Source: DATCLS01 sp035265325
GTDB lineage: Bacteria > Actinomycetota > Acidimicrobiia > Acidimicrobiales > VFJN01
Length of the DNA stretch: 64,000 nt
Assembly: GCA_035265325.1 (NCBI GenBank)
Contig: DATFOS010000143.1
Coordinates: 18,323-82,322, forward strand
Direction of reading: 5' to 3'
Position 1 is the first letter of the stretch. Each line of letters opens with the position of its first letter. The notes under the pieces were generated by a model. That model saw only the letters and a list, made by a program, of their open reading frames with translations. It had not been told where the DNA came from and did no database searches. Made by a program: the position numbers and the translations under genes. Below are positions 46,818 through 54,902 of this stretch, one piece after another.

Positions 46818-47224
46818 GCGACGGCGTCGAGGACATCCGCGGCCCGACCGTGTACCAGCTCGTCGGCGGCCAGCCGTTCTTCGACGACCTGGTGGCCCGC
46901 TTCTACGGCGGCGTCGCCGGCGACGCGACCCTGCGGCCGCTGTACCCCGAGGAGGACCTGTCCGGCGCCGAGCACCGCCTCGCCCTCTTCCTCGGCCAGT
47001 ACTGGGGCGGGCCGACCACGTACTCCGACGAGCGGGGCCATCCGCGCCTGCGAATGCGGCACCTGCCGTTCGTGGTGGGCGAGCGCGAGCGGGACGCCTG
47101 GCTCGCCCACATGACCGCCGCGCTCGACGGCGCGGCCACGGCCCACGGGGTCGCCGCCGAGGTGCGGGACCGCATGGCGCAGTACTTCGCCATGGCCGCC
47201 GACGCCATGGTCAACGCCCGGTGA
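46814..47224 (+). CDS. Truncated haemoglobin, group II-like
   Basis: 136 residues, the size of 2/2 globins. The pattern FFDDLVARFYGGVAGD, LRPLYPEEDL, FLGQYWGGPTTYSDERG and LRMRHLPFVVGERERDAWL matches group II (trHbO) proteins, with the proximal haem-ligand His in MRHLPF and a B10-type Tyr in the ARFYGG segment. These bind O2, CO or NO; role usually in oxygen or redox protection. Translationally coupled to the HIT-like gene. Confidence 0.9.
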   Translation: MSDGVEDIRGPTVYQLVGGQPFFDDLVARFYGGVAGDATLRPLYPEEDLSGAEHRLALFLGQYWGGPTTYSDERGHPRLRMRHLPFVVGERERDAWLAHMTAALDGAATAHGVAAEVRDRMAQYFAMAADAMVNAR

Positions 47225-47444
47225 GTCGAGGCCCTCGCGGTGGCGGCCGGTGACCCGTCGCATCGCCTCGGGGGTGCTGCCCCCGGCCGGCCCCGTGGGG
47301 TGAGGTGGGTGGGGCCGACCGGCGAGCACAGCGCGTGGACAGGGTGTCTCGGCGCTCCGTCACCCTAACCCGAACCCGGATTCAGGTCCAGGAAAATGTG
47401 CGGTTGGAGGCTGTTCGCGTGTCGGCGGGGGCTAGGTTGACGCC
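47225..47444. other. Intergenic region before the TetR gene
   Basis: 220 bases without a gene. It contains a less G+C-rich stretch (CCGGATTCAGGTCCAGGAAA at about 47377) and ends in the TAGGTT hexamer of the regulator. It could hold the binding site of the TetR protein, but I see no clear palindrome. Confidence 0.5.
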
Positions 47445-48176
47445 GTGGCAGCGGGCAGCGAGGTGTCGAGAACGGCGTCGACGGCCTCGACGCCCGTCGT
47501 GCGTCCGTCCTCCCCACCACCGGCGCCGCCCGACGGCGGCGAGCACCTCGCACCCGACCGGCCGCTGACGCGCCGGGGGCGCAACACCTACGACCGGCTG
47601 GTGGCGGCGGCGACCGAGGTGTTCAACGCCAAGCCGTACACCGACGCCCGCATCACCGAGATCACGGCCCTGGCCGGGGTGGCCACGGGCAGCTTCTACA
47701 CCTACTTCGAGTCGAAGGAGGCGCTGTTCCGGATCGTGGCCCGCGCCGCCCTCGACGACATGCTCCACGCCCCGCGGGTCGACCCCGACAACCCCGACGG
47801 CAACCCGGTGCGCGACATCGCCCACGCGAGCCGCGAATACTTCCTGGCCTGCCACCGGCACCGGCTCATCGCCCAGTCGATCGAGCAGCTCACGGTGGGC
47901 GACCCCGACGTCCGGGGCAGCCGGCGCGACACGCTCCTGCAGGGCGCCAAGCGGGCCGAGCGGTGGATCCGTCGCCTGCAGGACGCCGGGCTCTGCGACG
48001 CCTCGCTCGACCCGTGGTTCACGGGCCTGGCGCTGCAGGCGATGAACGTGAGCCTGGCCTACGACCAGCTGGTCCACAAGAACACCGAGGCCAACGTCGA
48101 GGTCCAGATCGACGCCCTCGTCGCCGCCGTCACCCCCATCTGGGCCCGCGCCGTCGGCTTGGACGCCTGGCTCTGA
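47445..48176 (+). CDS. TetR family transcriptional regulator
   Basis: 243 residues. After a ~45-residue Pro/Ser-rich N-terminus the HTH reads RNTYDRLVAAATEVFNAKPY, ITEITALAGVATGSFYTYFESKEALF, the canonical TetR DNA-binding domain. The C-terminal ligand domain is helical (DMLHAP, REYFLACHRHRLIAQSIEQL). Such TetRs often control fatty-acid or steroid catabolism, but no target operon is adjacent. GTG 47445 lies 6 bases after TAGGTT (47433-47438). Confidence 0.92.
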   Translation: MAAGSEVSRTASTASTPVVRPSSPPPAPPDGGEHLAPDRPLTRRGRNTYDRLVAAATEVFNAKPYTDARITEITALAGVATGSFYTYFESKEALFRIVARAALDDMLHAPRVDPDNPDGNPVRDIAHASREYFLACHRHRLIAQSIEQLTVGDPDVRGSRRDTLLQGAKRAERWIRRLQDAGLCDASLDPWFTGLALQAMNVSLAYDQLVHKNTEANVEVQIDALVAAVTPIWARAVGLDAWL

Positions 48177-48258
48177 CCCCCCGTCCGCGCGGCGCTGCCC
48201 GGGAGCCGGCCGGGCCGTGGGCTCCGCCCGCGGTGCGTGGCCGGTAGGTTCCCGCTCC

Positions 48259-49680
48259 GTGACGGACACACCGGGTGGAGCGCCATCGCCATCGCCGTCC
48301 TCGAGGCGACCGGGAGCGGGCCCGACCGGCGGCGCGACTCCTGCGGCGGCGAACGGCTCGGGCGGCCGGACCGAACCCTCGCTGGCGTCGCACGTGGCGA
48401 CCGCGGGCGTGATTGGCGCCGCGGCCGGACTGGCCCTGGCGGCCGGAAGGCCCCGGGCGGGAAGGCCCGCGCGCTCGGGTGACCGCGGCTCGTCGCGTCG
48501 CCGCCGGCTGACGGGGGCGGCCGCCGGCGTCGGCGTGATGGCGGCGTCCGAGGCCGTGGCCCGCCGGCGACAGCGGCCGAACGAGATCCCGCCGCTGTGG
48601 TCCCGCATCCTGGCGAGCGGGGCGATGGCGGCGCCGGCCGGCTGGTTGGGCGGACGGCTCACCGGTGCGGGCCCGCTCGCCGTCGGGACGGCGGCCGGAA
48701 CCGTTGCCGGCACCCTGGGCCTGCGGCCGCAGAAGGTCGCCGCCGGGCCGATCCTGGGGGCGCTGGCCGGCCGGGCGTTCCAGGCGGCCGCCGGTCGTGA
48801 CGCCTCGCCGGCGCTCGTGGCCGCCACGACGGTCGTCGGCTTCCGGGTCGCCTCGGCGCTCGCCTTCCGCGACCCGCGGGTGACGCTGCTCGCCGAGCGC
48901 GCCCGGGCGGAGGACCTGCCGTTCGTCGTGCCGCTGGAGTCCCGCGAGCGGCGGGTCGGCACGGCCTACGTCCGCACGCTGGCCGACGTCGTCGGCGGCA
49001 CCTACACGCCCGACGCCCGCGGCGTCGGCATCGTCGGCTCCCTCGACGAGCTGGCCGGACCGGACTTCGACCCGGCGACCGTCGACCCGCGGGTCCGCCG
49101 CTTCTACGAGCGGACGACGGACTACAAGCTCGACGTCGTGCCGGTGTGGCGGACGTGGGTGCGGCCCGGCTACCTGCTCTACCGGACGTTCCTGGCCCGG
49201 CCGCTGGGCCAGGCCAACGTGCCGATGAACCAGCGCGAGGCGCAGCGAGGCGTGCGCAGCCGCATCGACACGATCGACGTCGACGGCGACGGACGGCCCG
49301 ACATCCGCGGGTGGATCCGCTCGTTCGCCGACACCGACGACCCGATCTACGTGGGTATCTACACGACCTACCGTCACGACGAGCGGGGCTACGTGCGCGT
49401 CGGGTTCCCGGTCCCGCAGGGCAATTTCACGGCCACGCTGGCGCCCCGGGCCCGCCCGGGCGGCGGGCTCACGCTCACCACGCGCACGGACGTCCCGCAC
49501 GCCGGCCACTACCTCACCTACGTCGACCCGGACACCCGCGACCTCACCACCCTGGGGGTCCCGGGCTTCGCCGAGGAGCTCGACGTCCACGTCGAGGACG
49601 CCGAGCTCCACGCCGAACAACGCTTCTGGGTCTTCGGCATCCCGTTCCTCACCCTCGAGTACACGATCCACCCGGCCTGA
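48259..49680 (+). CDS. Conserved-looking protein of unknown function with hydrophobic N-terminal half
   Basis: 473 residues. The first ~40 residues are Pro/Ser/Gly-rich, followed by weakly hydrophobic Ala/Gly segments (about 55-75, 130-195) that could be membrane-associated. The soluble second half (from GVGIVGSLDELAGPDFDP, then RRFYERTTDYKLDVVPVWR and YVGIYTTYRHDERGYVRVG) has well-conserved-looking motifs but no family I can name. GTG 48259 lies 8 bases after TAGGTT (48245-48250). It stands alone, convergent with osmC. Confidence 0.75.
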   Translation: MTDTPGGAPSPSPSSRRPGAGPTGGATPAAANGSGGRTEPSLASHVATAGVIGAAAGLALAAGRPRAGRPARSGDRGSSRRRRLTGAAAGVGVMAASEAVARRRQRPNEIPPLWSRILASGAMAAPAGWLGGRLTGAGPLAVGTAAGTVAGTLGLRPQKVAAGPILGALAGRAFQAAAGRDASPALVAATTVVGFRVASALAFRDPRVTLLAERARAEDLPFVVPLESRERRVGTAYVRTLADVVGGTYTPDARGVGIVGSLDELAGPDFDPATVDPRVRRFYERTTDYKLDVVPVWRTWVRPGYLLYRTFLARPLGQANVPMNQREAQRGVRSRIDTIDVDGDGRPDIRGWIRSFADTDDPIYVGIYTTYRHDERGYVRVGFPVPQGNFTATLAPRARPGGGLTLTTRTDVPHAGHYLTYVDPDTRDLTTLGVPGFAEELDVHVEDAELHAEQRFWVFGIPFLTLEYTIHPA

Positions 49681-49711
49681 CCTCGGCCGGCGGGGGCGAG
49701 GAAGCGAGACC

Positions 49712-50140
49712 TCAGCCGCCGAGGGTGGCGGTGAGCTGGATGTCGGTGGCGGCCAGGGCCTTGGAGATCGGGCAGTTGGTCTTGGCGGTCTCGGCCTGCT
49801 CCTGGAAGGTCGCGTCGTCGATGCCGGGGACCACGGCCGTCGTCGTGAGGACGATCTTGCCGATGGCGAAGCCGGCGTCGGCCTTCTCCAGGTGGACCTT
49901 GGCCGACGTCTCGACCGACTCGGGGGAGTAGCCGGCGGCCTCGAGCCCGGCCGTGAGCGCCATAGAGAAGCAACCGGCGTGCGAGGCGCCGAGCAGCTCC
50001 TCCGGGTTGGTGCCGGCCCCCTCCTCGAAGCGGGACTGGAACGAGTACTGCCCCTCGAACGCCCCACTGCCGAGCGCCATGGTTCCTTGGCCGTCTCGCA
50101 GGCCCTTCTCCCACTTCGCCGTCGCCGTACGTGCAGGCAT
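49712..50140 (-). CDS. OsmC/Ohr family peroxidase
   Basis: 142 residues. Reduces organic hydroperoxides through two Cys: SHAGCFSMAL and KTNCPISKAL, with the typical TNPEELLGASHA segment just before the first. LEKADAGFAIGKIVLTT supports the OsmC subgroup. ATG 50140 is preceded by GGAGG 5 bases away, one of the clearest Shine-Dalgarno sequences in the window; the frame open to 50266 is not needed. Located downstream of the LLM oxidoreductase on the same strand. Confidence 0.93.
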   Translation of the reverse strand: MPARTATAKWEKGLRDGQGTMALGSGAFEGQYSFQSRFEEGAGTNPEELLGASHAGCFSMALTAGLEAAGYSPESVETSAKVHLEKADAGFAIGKIVLTTTAVVPGIDDATFQEQAETAKTNCPISKALAATDIQLTATLGG

Positions 50141-50180
50141 CGTCGCCTCCTGGTCGAGGTACTGGATGGGCCGGCTCACC

Positions 50181-50993
50181 CTAGGGCGAGGTCGCCGCCA
50201 ACTCGCGTACCTGCTCCGGCCATCCCGTGACGAGGAGCCAGTCGACCCCCAACTCGTCGTACGCATCCCGCAGGGGATCGGCCGGCGGGCCGGCGCTCAC
50301 GACCGCCAGGGCGAAGCCGTCGAGCCCGCCCCGGCGGCGCGCCACCTCGTCGCGCGTCGCCCGGACGTCGTCGGGCGCGACCGGGTCGATGCCGCCGGCC
50401 CCGGTCATCGCCGCCAGGATCACGCCGTCCCACCGGGCCGCCCGGGCGAGCGGGCCGGCGCCGGGCGGCACGGGCGCGAGGCACGCCACCCACACCGGCG
50501 GCCGCGGCCGCTGGACCGGCGCCGGAAGGAACTGCGCCTTCTCCACCGTCTCGTGCGGCCCGTCGTAGGAGAACGGGTCGCCGGACCACAGGCCGGCCAG
50601 GACCGTCAACCCGTCGTCGAGCCGGGACGCCAGCTCGGCGGGCGCGGCGGACGCCCCGAACGCCGTGTACTCCTGCGGCGGGTTGCCCAGCCCGACACCG
50701 AGGACGGCCCGCCCGCCGGACAGGTGGTCGAGCGTCGCCACCTCGCGGGCCAGCTTCGACGGCCGCCGGCGCGGGACCGGGGTCACGGCCGTTCCCAGGC
50801 GCACCCGCGACGTCGCCATCGCCAGGGCGCCGAGCGTCACCCACGGGTCGGCCACCGGCATCGCGAGATCGGGCCCGCCGTACACGTGGTCCCACAGCAG
50901 GACCCCGTCCCACCCGGACCGTTCGGCGGCCACGCCCAGCTCGGCCAGGTCGGCGGGCGCGGCGAAGTTGGGTACGTGCAGTCCGTGTCGCAT
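50181..50993 (-). CDS. LLM class oxidoreductase, probably F420-dependent
   Basis: 270 residues of the luciferase-like monooxygenase barrel: LGVAAERSGWDGVLLWDHV, LGTAVTPVPRRRP, LSGGRAVLGVGLGNPPQEY and VWVACLAPVPPG. It resembles the F420-dependent members common in actinobacteria rather than FMN-dependent luciferases, but cofactor choice cannot be proven here. ATG 50993 is used; GTG 50996 is one codon upstream. A TACGGA hexamer is close by but does not fit the usual TANNNT. Confidence 0.83.
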   Translation of the reverse strand: MRHGLHVPNFAAPADLAELGVAAERSGWDGVLLWDHVYGGPDLAMPVADPWVTLGALAMATSRVRLGTAVTPVPRRRPSKLAREVATLDHLSGGRAVLGVGLGNPPQEYTAFGASAAPAELASRLDDGLTVLAGLWSGDPFSYDGPHETVEKAQFLPAPVQRPRPPVWVACLAPVPPGAGPLARAARWDGVILAAMTGAGGIDPVAPDDVRATRDEVARRRGGLDGFALAVVSAGPPADPLRDAYDELGVDWLLVTGWPEQVRELAATSP

Positions 50994-51075
50994 CACCCAT
51001 TCCGTACCCCCGAGCCGTGACACGGCCCGCACGGCGCGGCCGAGAGCGTCACAGCCCGCCGGTAGGGTCGGCGGC

Positions 51076-51195
51076 ATGGTCTCCGCAGGCGACGACGCCC
51101 CCGACTTCACCCTCTCCGACCAGGAGGGCAACGACGTCGGCCTGTCCGGCTTAGCGGGCCGTAAGGTGCTCGTCTACTTCTACCCGAGAGGCTGA
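51076..51195 (+). pseudogene. Truncated bcp-type peroxiredoxin (5' fragment)
   Basis: 39 codons: MVSAGDDAPDFTLSDQEGND, then a segment ending VLVYFYPRG and TGA. This is the N-terminal third of a thiol peroxidase, cut exactly before the catalytic ADTPGCT region, so it cannot be active. It keeps its own TAGGGT box (51063-51068). The 17 bases CGCCGGTAGGGTCGGCG (51057-51073) and the 13 bases TCTACTTCTACCC (51173-51185) recur at the complete bcp (54399-54415 and 54523-54535). The vapC stop overlaps its 3' end by 16 bases. Confidence 0.85.
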
Positions 51196-51593
51196 ACGAG
51201 GACCGATCGGTACGGGGCCGCGAGGCGAGTCAGGTCGGCCTCGTCGCCGGTGAGAGCGATGCCGCCGCCGGCCTCGACCGCAGCTGCCACCACATGGGCG
51301 TCGACGATGTGGGCGGATCCCAGGCCGGCGCCATGGAGGACAGCGCCGGCGAAGCGTGCCAGGTCGCGGTCGGTGTCGCGTAGTTCGATGGCGTGCTCGT
51401 TCCGGGCGAGCAGCGCGTCGATGAGTTGGGACCGGCCGACGCCTCGGTAGAGCTCGGCCAACACCAGTGTCGGGACGACGACGTCGCGCTTCGTGCGTGC
51501 GGCTGCTTCGAGTGCCCGCCGAACCCTCCGTTTGCTCGAGGTGTCGGGCCCGGCGAGGGCGCTGACCGCCTCGGCATCCAGCGCGACGATCAT
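51180..51593 (-). CDS. vapC: PIN-domain toxin (VapC family)
   Basis: 137 residues of the PIN ribonuclease fold. Four acidic active-site positions are present: Asp6 in ALDAE, Glu in VLAELYRG, Asp in HIVDAHVVAAA and Asp in TGDEADLTRL, so the toxin looks intact. VapC toxins cleave tRNA or rRNA when the antitoxin is lost. ATG 51593 overlaps the antitoxin stop by 4 bases. Its last codons lie in the bcp fragment, which supplies the stop codon, suggesting the island joined the chromosome exactly here. Confidence 0.87.
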   Translation of the reverse strand: MIVALDAEAVSALAGPDTSSKRRVRRALEAAARTKRDVVVPTLVLAELYRGVGRSQLIDALLARNEHAIELRDTDRDLARFAGAVLHGAGLGSAHIVDAHVVAAAVEAGGGIALTGDEADLTRLAAPYRSVLVQPLG

Positions 51594-51835
51594 CGGCCGG
51601 AGCTCAGCGCCTGCTCGAAGCGTTGGATCTCGCCTTCGTCGTCGGCGGTGAGGGCCCCGTCCTCCTGGGCGAGCCGATCGAGCAGCGCTCGCAGTGCGCG
51701 CTGCCGGCGTCGGCGTTCGACCTCGGCGCGCAGCACGACGTTGACCTGGGACGACAGGCCCTCGTCCGCGTCGTGCTCGAGCTCGTCGACGAGATCGGCG
51801 TCGAGCGACAGCGAGACCTTACGCTTGGCCGGCAT
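51590..51835 (-). CDS. vapB: Ribbon-helix-helix antitoxin (VapB-like)
   Basis: 81 residues. MPAKRKVSLSLDADLVDELE has the short beta strand and helix of a ribbon-helix-helix DNA-binding domain; a charged C-terminal helix (ERRRRQRALRALLDRLAQE) would wrap the toxin. It probably neutralises the PIN protein and represses its own promoter. ATG 51835 has TACGAT (51842-51847) 6 bases upstream and no Shine-Dalgarno; the frame to 51907 runs across that promoter and is not used. Confidence 0.85.
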   Translation of the reverse strand: MPAKRKVSLSLDADLVDELEHDADEGLSSQVNVVLRAEVERRRRQRALRALLDRLAQEDGALTADDEGEIQRFEQALSSGR

Positions 51836-51841
51836 CGCCTG

Positions 51842-51861
51842 ATCGTACCATCCTCGTACCA
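51842..51861 (-). promoter_or_regulatory. vapBC promoter with paired direct repeats
   Basis: On the minus strand TGGTACGA occurs twice, 11 bases apart (51854-51861 and 51843-51850). The second copy contains the TACGAT -10 box. Half-sites one helical turn apart over the -10 are what a ribbon-helix-helix repressor would bind. Confidence 0.6.
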
Positions 51862-51906
51862 CGGTGCGAAGTAACGCGACGCTTGCGGGCCTGCGTCCCC
51901 GGGTCA

Positions 51907-53793
51907 TCAGCTGTCGAGGCCCTGGCTTCTCCAGCGGTGCGCCGCCTTGCGGGCGTGCTTGGCCGTCTTCTTGTCGGGGTGGTGGCGGCCCACTAGCTCG
52001 AGCAGCTCGCCCGTCCTGGGGTGGTTCGTCGCGACGAGGGTGTCGATGAAGGCGGAGTGCTCGCCGGCGGGGACGTTGCAGAGGAACATCTCGACGACGT
52101 CGGCGGGAGAGCCCAGGTCGGCGGTGGCGACGAAGAGATCGACGCCGGTCCGGGCGAGGACGTCCGGGGGCACGTCTTCGGGGTCGGCGGCGCCCTGATC
52201 GACGAGGAACAGCCAGGCGTGGCCGGCGAGGGGGCCTTCGGTCAACCTGCGGACCGCGTCTGTTGCGTCAGGCCCGAGATGCTGGAGGACGGAGAAGCCA
52301 ACCATCACCCGGGCCGGATCGGGCCGTGTCGAGAGCTCGCCGACGAGCGCCCCGGACGCTCGGCCCTCGACCGGGCCGTCGGCCCAGAGCTGCGCCGCCG
52401 CGGCGACGTCGTCGCCGTCGCGCTCGATGAGGACGTCGATCAGCCCGGCGGCGTCGAGCTTGGCTACCTCGTCGGGCAGCAGGACCCCGAACCCCGCCTC
52501 GCGGAGGGTGGGTGCCGCCAGCGTGGCGCCGGCTTCAGTGAGGGCGACGCGATCATCGCCGTCGGTGACCACGACTCCTGCCTCGCCGAGGGTCGCCAGG
52601 ACGTCGTCGATGCGATCGCGGCACACGGAACGCGTGTGATCGCGCCGGACGAGGGCGCCGAACGGGGTGTCGAGGTCGGCGGCCTCGCCGATCATGTCGA
52701 CGAATGCGTCGATGCGGACCGGCTCGCCCGCGAGCCACAGCATGGCGAGCAGGTGGATGGTCATCTGGTCCGCCAGCTCCGCCAGCTGGATCGGCATCGG
52801 GACCGAGGCGCCGAAGGCCAATGTGGCTGCGCCCGCCTCGATGGCGGCGTCGACGACGCGCTGCCAGCGGATGGCGACGGGCTCATTCACCCACGCCTCG
52901 ACGGGCCGCAAGCGGTTGCCCGCGACTTCGACGGCGCCTGCGCGCTGGGCGACCTGCCCGACCGCGAACAGCTCGGGCATCGCGGTCGTCGAGCGGATCC
53001 CCTCGACCCTGTCGCCGACCCCCGTGGCCGTGGCCAGGCGCCGGCCGTCGGCGATGGTGAGGTTTCCGGCCTTGGTCAACAACTCGCCCGACGGATCGAG
53101 CGCCCCCGTGAAGGCGTCGACCTTGCGCAGCAGCGGGACGTCGCCGGCCAGGGAGTCGATGACAGCCGGCGGCGGCATGGCCTGCAGCGGCAGCCGCGGC
53201 AGCTCCAGATCGCCCGCCTCGGTGGGGTCTGGGCCGTCGAACCCCAGGACCTCGCCGCGCTGGTCGAACGGCAGGTCGTTGAACCGGGCGATGGCCGCAT
53301 CCAGTGCAGCCTGATCGGGTAGGTCTTTGCCGTCGATGCCGAGCGAGCTGAACAGCCTCTTGGCCATCCCGAAGCTCGCCGGATCGTCCATCGCATCGAG
53401 GAACGCCCGCTGCTGGGCCAGCGCGCGGCCGGCGACCGCGTCCGCCGGGTCGCTATCGGCGTCGAGCAGGCCCCGGTCATCGAGAAAGCGCACGAGCGCC
53501 GCGAGCGACGACGGGATCGACGCCGCCGCGTCGGGTGGGGCGCTCAGCTTCTGCGGCAGGTGGTCGAGCAGCACCTCGTCGACGTCGGCACGGGTCCACA
53601 GCCCGTAGTCGCCGTCGCCGTAGCCCCACTTCCAGCCAAGCAGCAGATCCACGTCCCACGGCTCGGCCCCCTCGAGCTCGGAGCGCCCGGGGTTGGCGTC
53701 GAGCCACCGCTTGAACTCGGCCACCATCTCTTCGCGAGCCGCCTCTGCGGCCTCTTCGTCCCCCGGCACGTTCACGTCGAAGCGCATGCGCAT
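51907..53793 (-). CDS. Large orphan protein of unknown function (628 aa)
   Basis: 628 residues, soluble, mostly helical and acidic, without signal peptide or membrane helix. The N-terminus (MRMRFDVNVPGDEEAAEAAR, then FKRWLDANP) and the C-terminal HHPDKKTAKHARKAAHRWRS look like family motifs, but I cannot name a domain. Two central stretches resemble winged-helix or repeat helices (IDDVLATLGEAGVVVTDGDD). ATG 53793 was chosen with GAGG 8 bases upstream; ATG 53787 is also possible. Codon choice appears less extreme than in flanking genes, fitting acquired DNA. It lies upstream of vapBC in the same direction. Confidence 0.75.
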   Translation of the reverse strand: MRMRFDVNVPGDEEAAEAAREEMVAEFKRWLDANPGRSELEGAEPWDVDLLLGWKWGYGDGDYGLWTRADVDEVLLDHLPQKLSAPPDAAASIPSSLAALVRFLDDRGLLDADSDPADAVAGRALAQQRAFLDAMDDPASFGMAKRLFSSLGIDGKDLPDQAALDAAIARFNDLPFDQRGEVLGFDGPDPTEAGDLELPRLPLQAMPPPAVIDSLAGDVPLLRKVDAFTGALDPSGELLTKAGNLTIADGRRLATATGVGDRVEGIRSTTAMPELFAVGQVAQRAGAVEVAGNRLRPVEAWVNEPVAIRWQRVVDAAIEAGAATLAFGASVPMPIQLAELADQMTIHLLAMLWLAGEPVRIDAFVDMIGEAADLDTPFGALVRRDHTRSVCRDRIDDVLATLGEAGVVVTDGDDRVALTEAGATLAAPTLREAGFGVLLPDEVAKLDAAGLIDVLIERDGDDVAAAAQLWADGPVEGRASGALVGELSTRPDPARVMVGFSVLQHLGPDATDAVRRLTEGPLAGHAWLFLVDQGAADPEDVPPDVLARTGVDLFVATADLGSPADVVEMFLCNVPAGEHSAFIDTLVATNHPRTGELLELVGRHHPDKKTAKHARKAAHRWRSQGLDS

Positions 53794-53983
53794 CAACCCA
53801 GCCTCGCGCTGCCTTGACCCGCGCCTGCGCCATAGGCGGCCAGCCCTTTGTTGCAGGCGAGGCTGTCTGGCCCTCCAGTGGCCGTACAAGATGTGGCTGG
53901 GGGAGGGGGGCCGATGCCTGTGACCGAGATTCGCCGGCGTAGCCGTCGCTTTGGCGCTTCGCACCACGCCGCACGGCCGAGAA

Positions 53984-54369
53984 ATGATCGACCGTGCCGT
54001 GGACTGGGGCGAAGTGGACGGCGTTGCAACGCCCCCGCCCGAAGCCGGCCGAGATCCGAGAGACAAGGACCTCCACGACCTCGTGGGAGAGCTGTCCACC
54101 CGAAGCGACGACTCCGGGCCCGGTGGGGAGCGCACGACGTCCGCCACCACGGGACAGGCACCAAGCGGTTCCGCCATGCCATCGTGGGCGACCTCGAACT
54201 CGCCTACGAAGGACTCCAGCTCGTCGCCGAACCAGGTCTCACCCTGACCATCTACACCGCCGAACCCGGCTCCCCGTGCCACGACCCACTTCGCCTTCTT
54301 GCGTCGTGGGCGGCATCCGAAGCGTCGGAGCAACCCGACCCCGAGGCACAGCGCACAGAGCACCGTTGA
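53984..54369 (+). pseudogene. MmyB-like XRE regulator, C-terminal remnant with frameshift
   Basis: In one frame AGRDPRDKDLHDLVGELSTR (to SDD at 54112) and in the next frame, from 54121, RWGAHDVRHHGTGTKRFRHA, then IVGDLELAYEGLQL and LYTAEPGSP-like TIYTAEPGSP, LRLLASWAA. Joined, these match the C-terminal ligand-binding domain of MmyB-type helix-turn-helix regulators without gaps. One missing T after 54112 would restore SDD-FRARW. The N-terminal HTH is absent. Both features mark a decayed gene, unless the shift is a sequencing error. Confidence 0.8.
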
Positions 54370-54416
54370 CCGTGACCGGCGGCCCTCGGGCCGATCGCCG
54401 CCGGTAGGGTCGGCGC

Positions 54417-54878
54417 ATGCTCAAGCAAGGAGACCTTGCGCCCGACTTCACGCTGCTGGATCAGAACGGCGAGCCGTTCCACCTCGCCGAGCGTGTGGAG
54501 GCCGGCAAGGGGTGGCACTTGATCTACTTCTACCCCCGGGCCGACACGCCCGGCTGCACGACGCAGGCCTGCGGCCTACGTGACGTGCTGGGCGACATCG
54601 GCGACACGGCGGTGGTCGGCATCAGCCCCGACACGCCGGCCAAGCAGAAGAAGTTCGACACGAAGTACTCGCTGGGCTTCCCGCTCCTCGCGGATAAGGA
54701 CCATGCGGTCGCCGATGCCTACGGCTCCTGGGGCGAGCGGTCGATGTACGGCAAGAAGTACATGGGCATCATCCGCTCGGCCTACCTGGTCGACGAGAAC
54801 GGCAAGGTCGAGCAGGCCTGGCCCAAGATCAGCCCGAAGGACACGCCGACCAAGCTCCTCGCCGCCCTGAAGGGCTGA
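54417..54878 (+). CDS. bcp: Thioredoxin-dependent thiol peroxidase (Bcp/PrxQ)
   Basis: 153 residues, full length. LAPDFTLLDQNGEPFHLAE is followed by YFYPRADTPGCTTQACGLRD with the peroxidatic Cys and the resolving Cys five residues later, then VVGISPDTPAKQKKF and GIIRSAYLVDENGKV. It reduces peroxides using thioredoxin. ATG 54417 lies 6 bases after TAGGGT (54405-54410). The region up to YFYP may have come with the inserted island, since a second, different 5' end lies at 51076. Confidence 0.94.
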   Translation: MLKQGDLAPDFTLLDQNGEPFHLAERVEAGKGWHLIYFYPRADTPGCTTQACGLRDVLGDIGDTAVVGISPDTPAKQKKFDTKYSLGFPLLADKDHAVADAYGSWGERSMYGKKYMGIIRSAYLVDENGKVEQAWPKISPKDTPTKLLAALKG

Positions 54879-54902
54879 GGGACCACGGTCGAGGCAACGA
54901 CG

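Noticed and set aside
53848..54076. Small genes in the gap upstream of the orphan gene
   Set aside because: Frames here have Arg/Pro-rich shadow composition and no start signals; the only coding signal is the regulator remnant from 53984 on.
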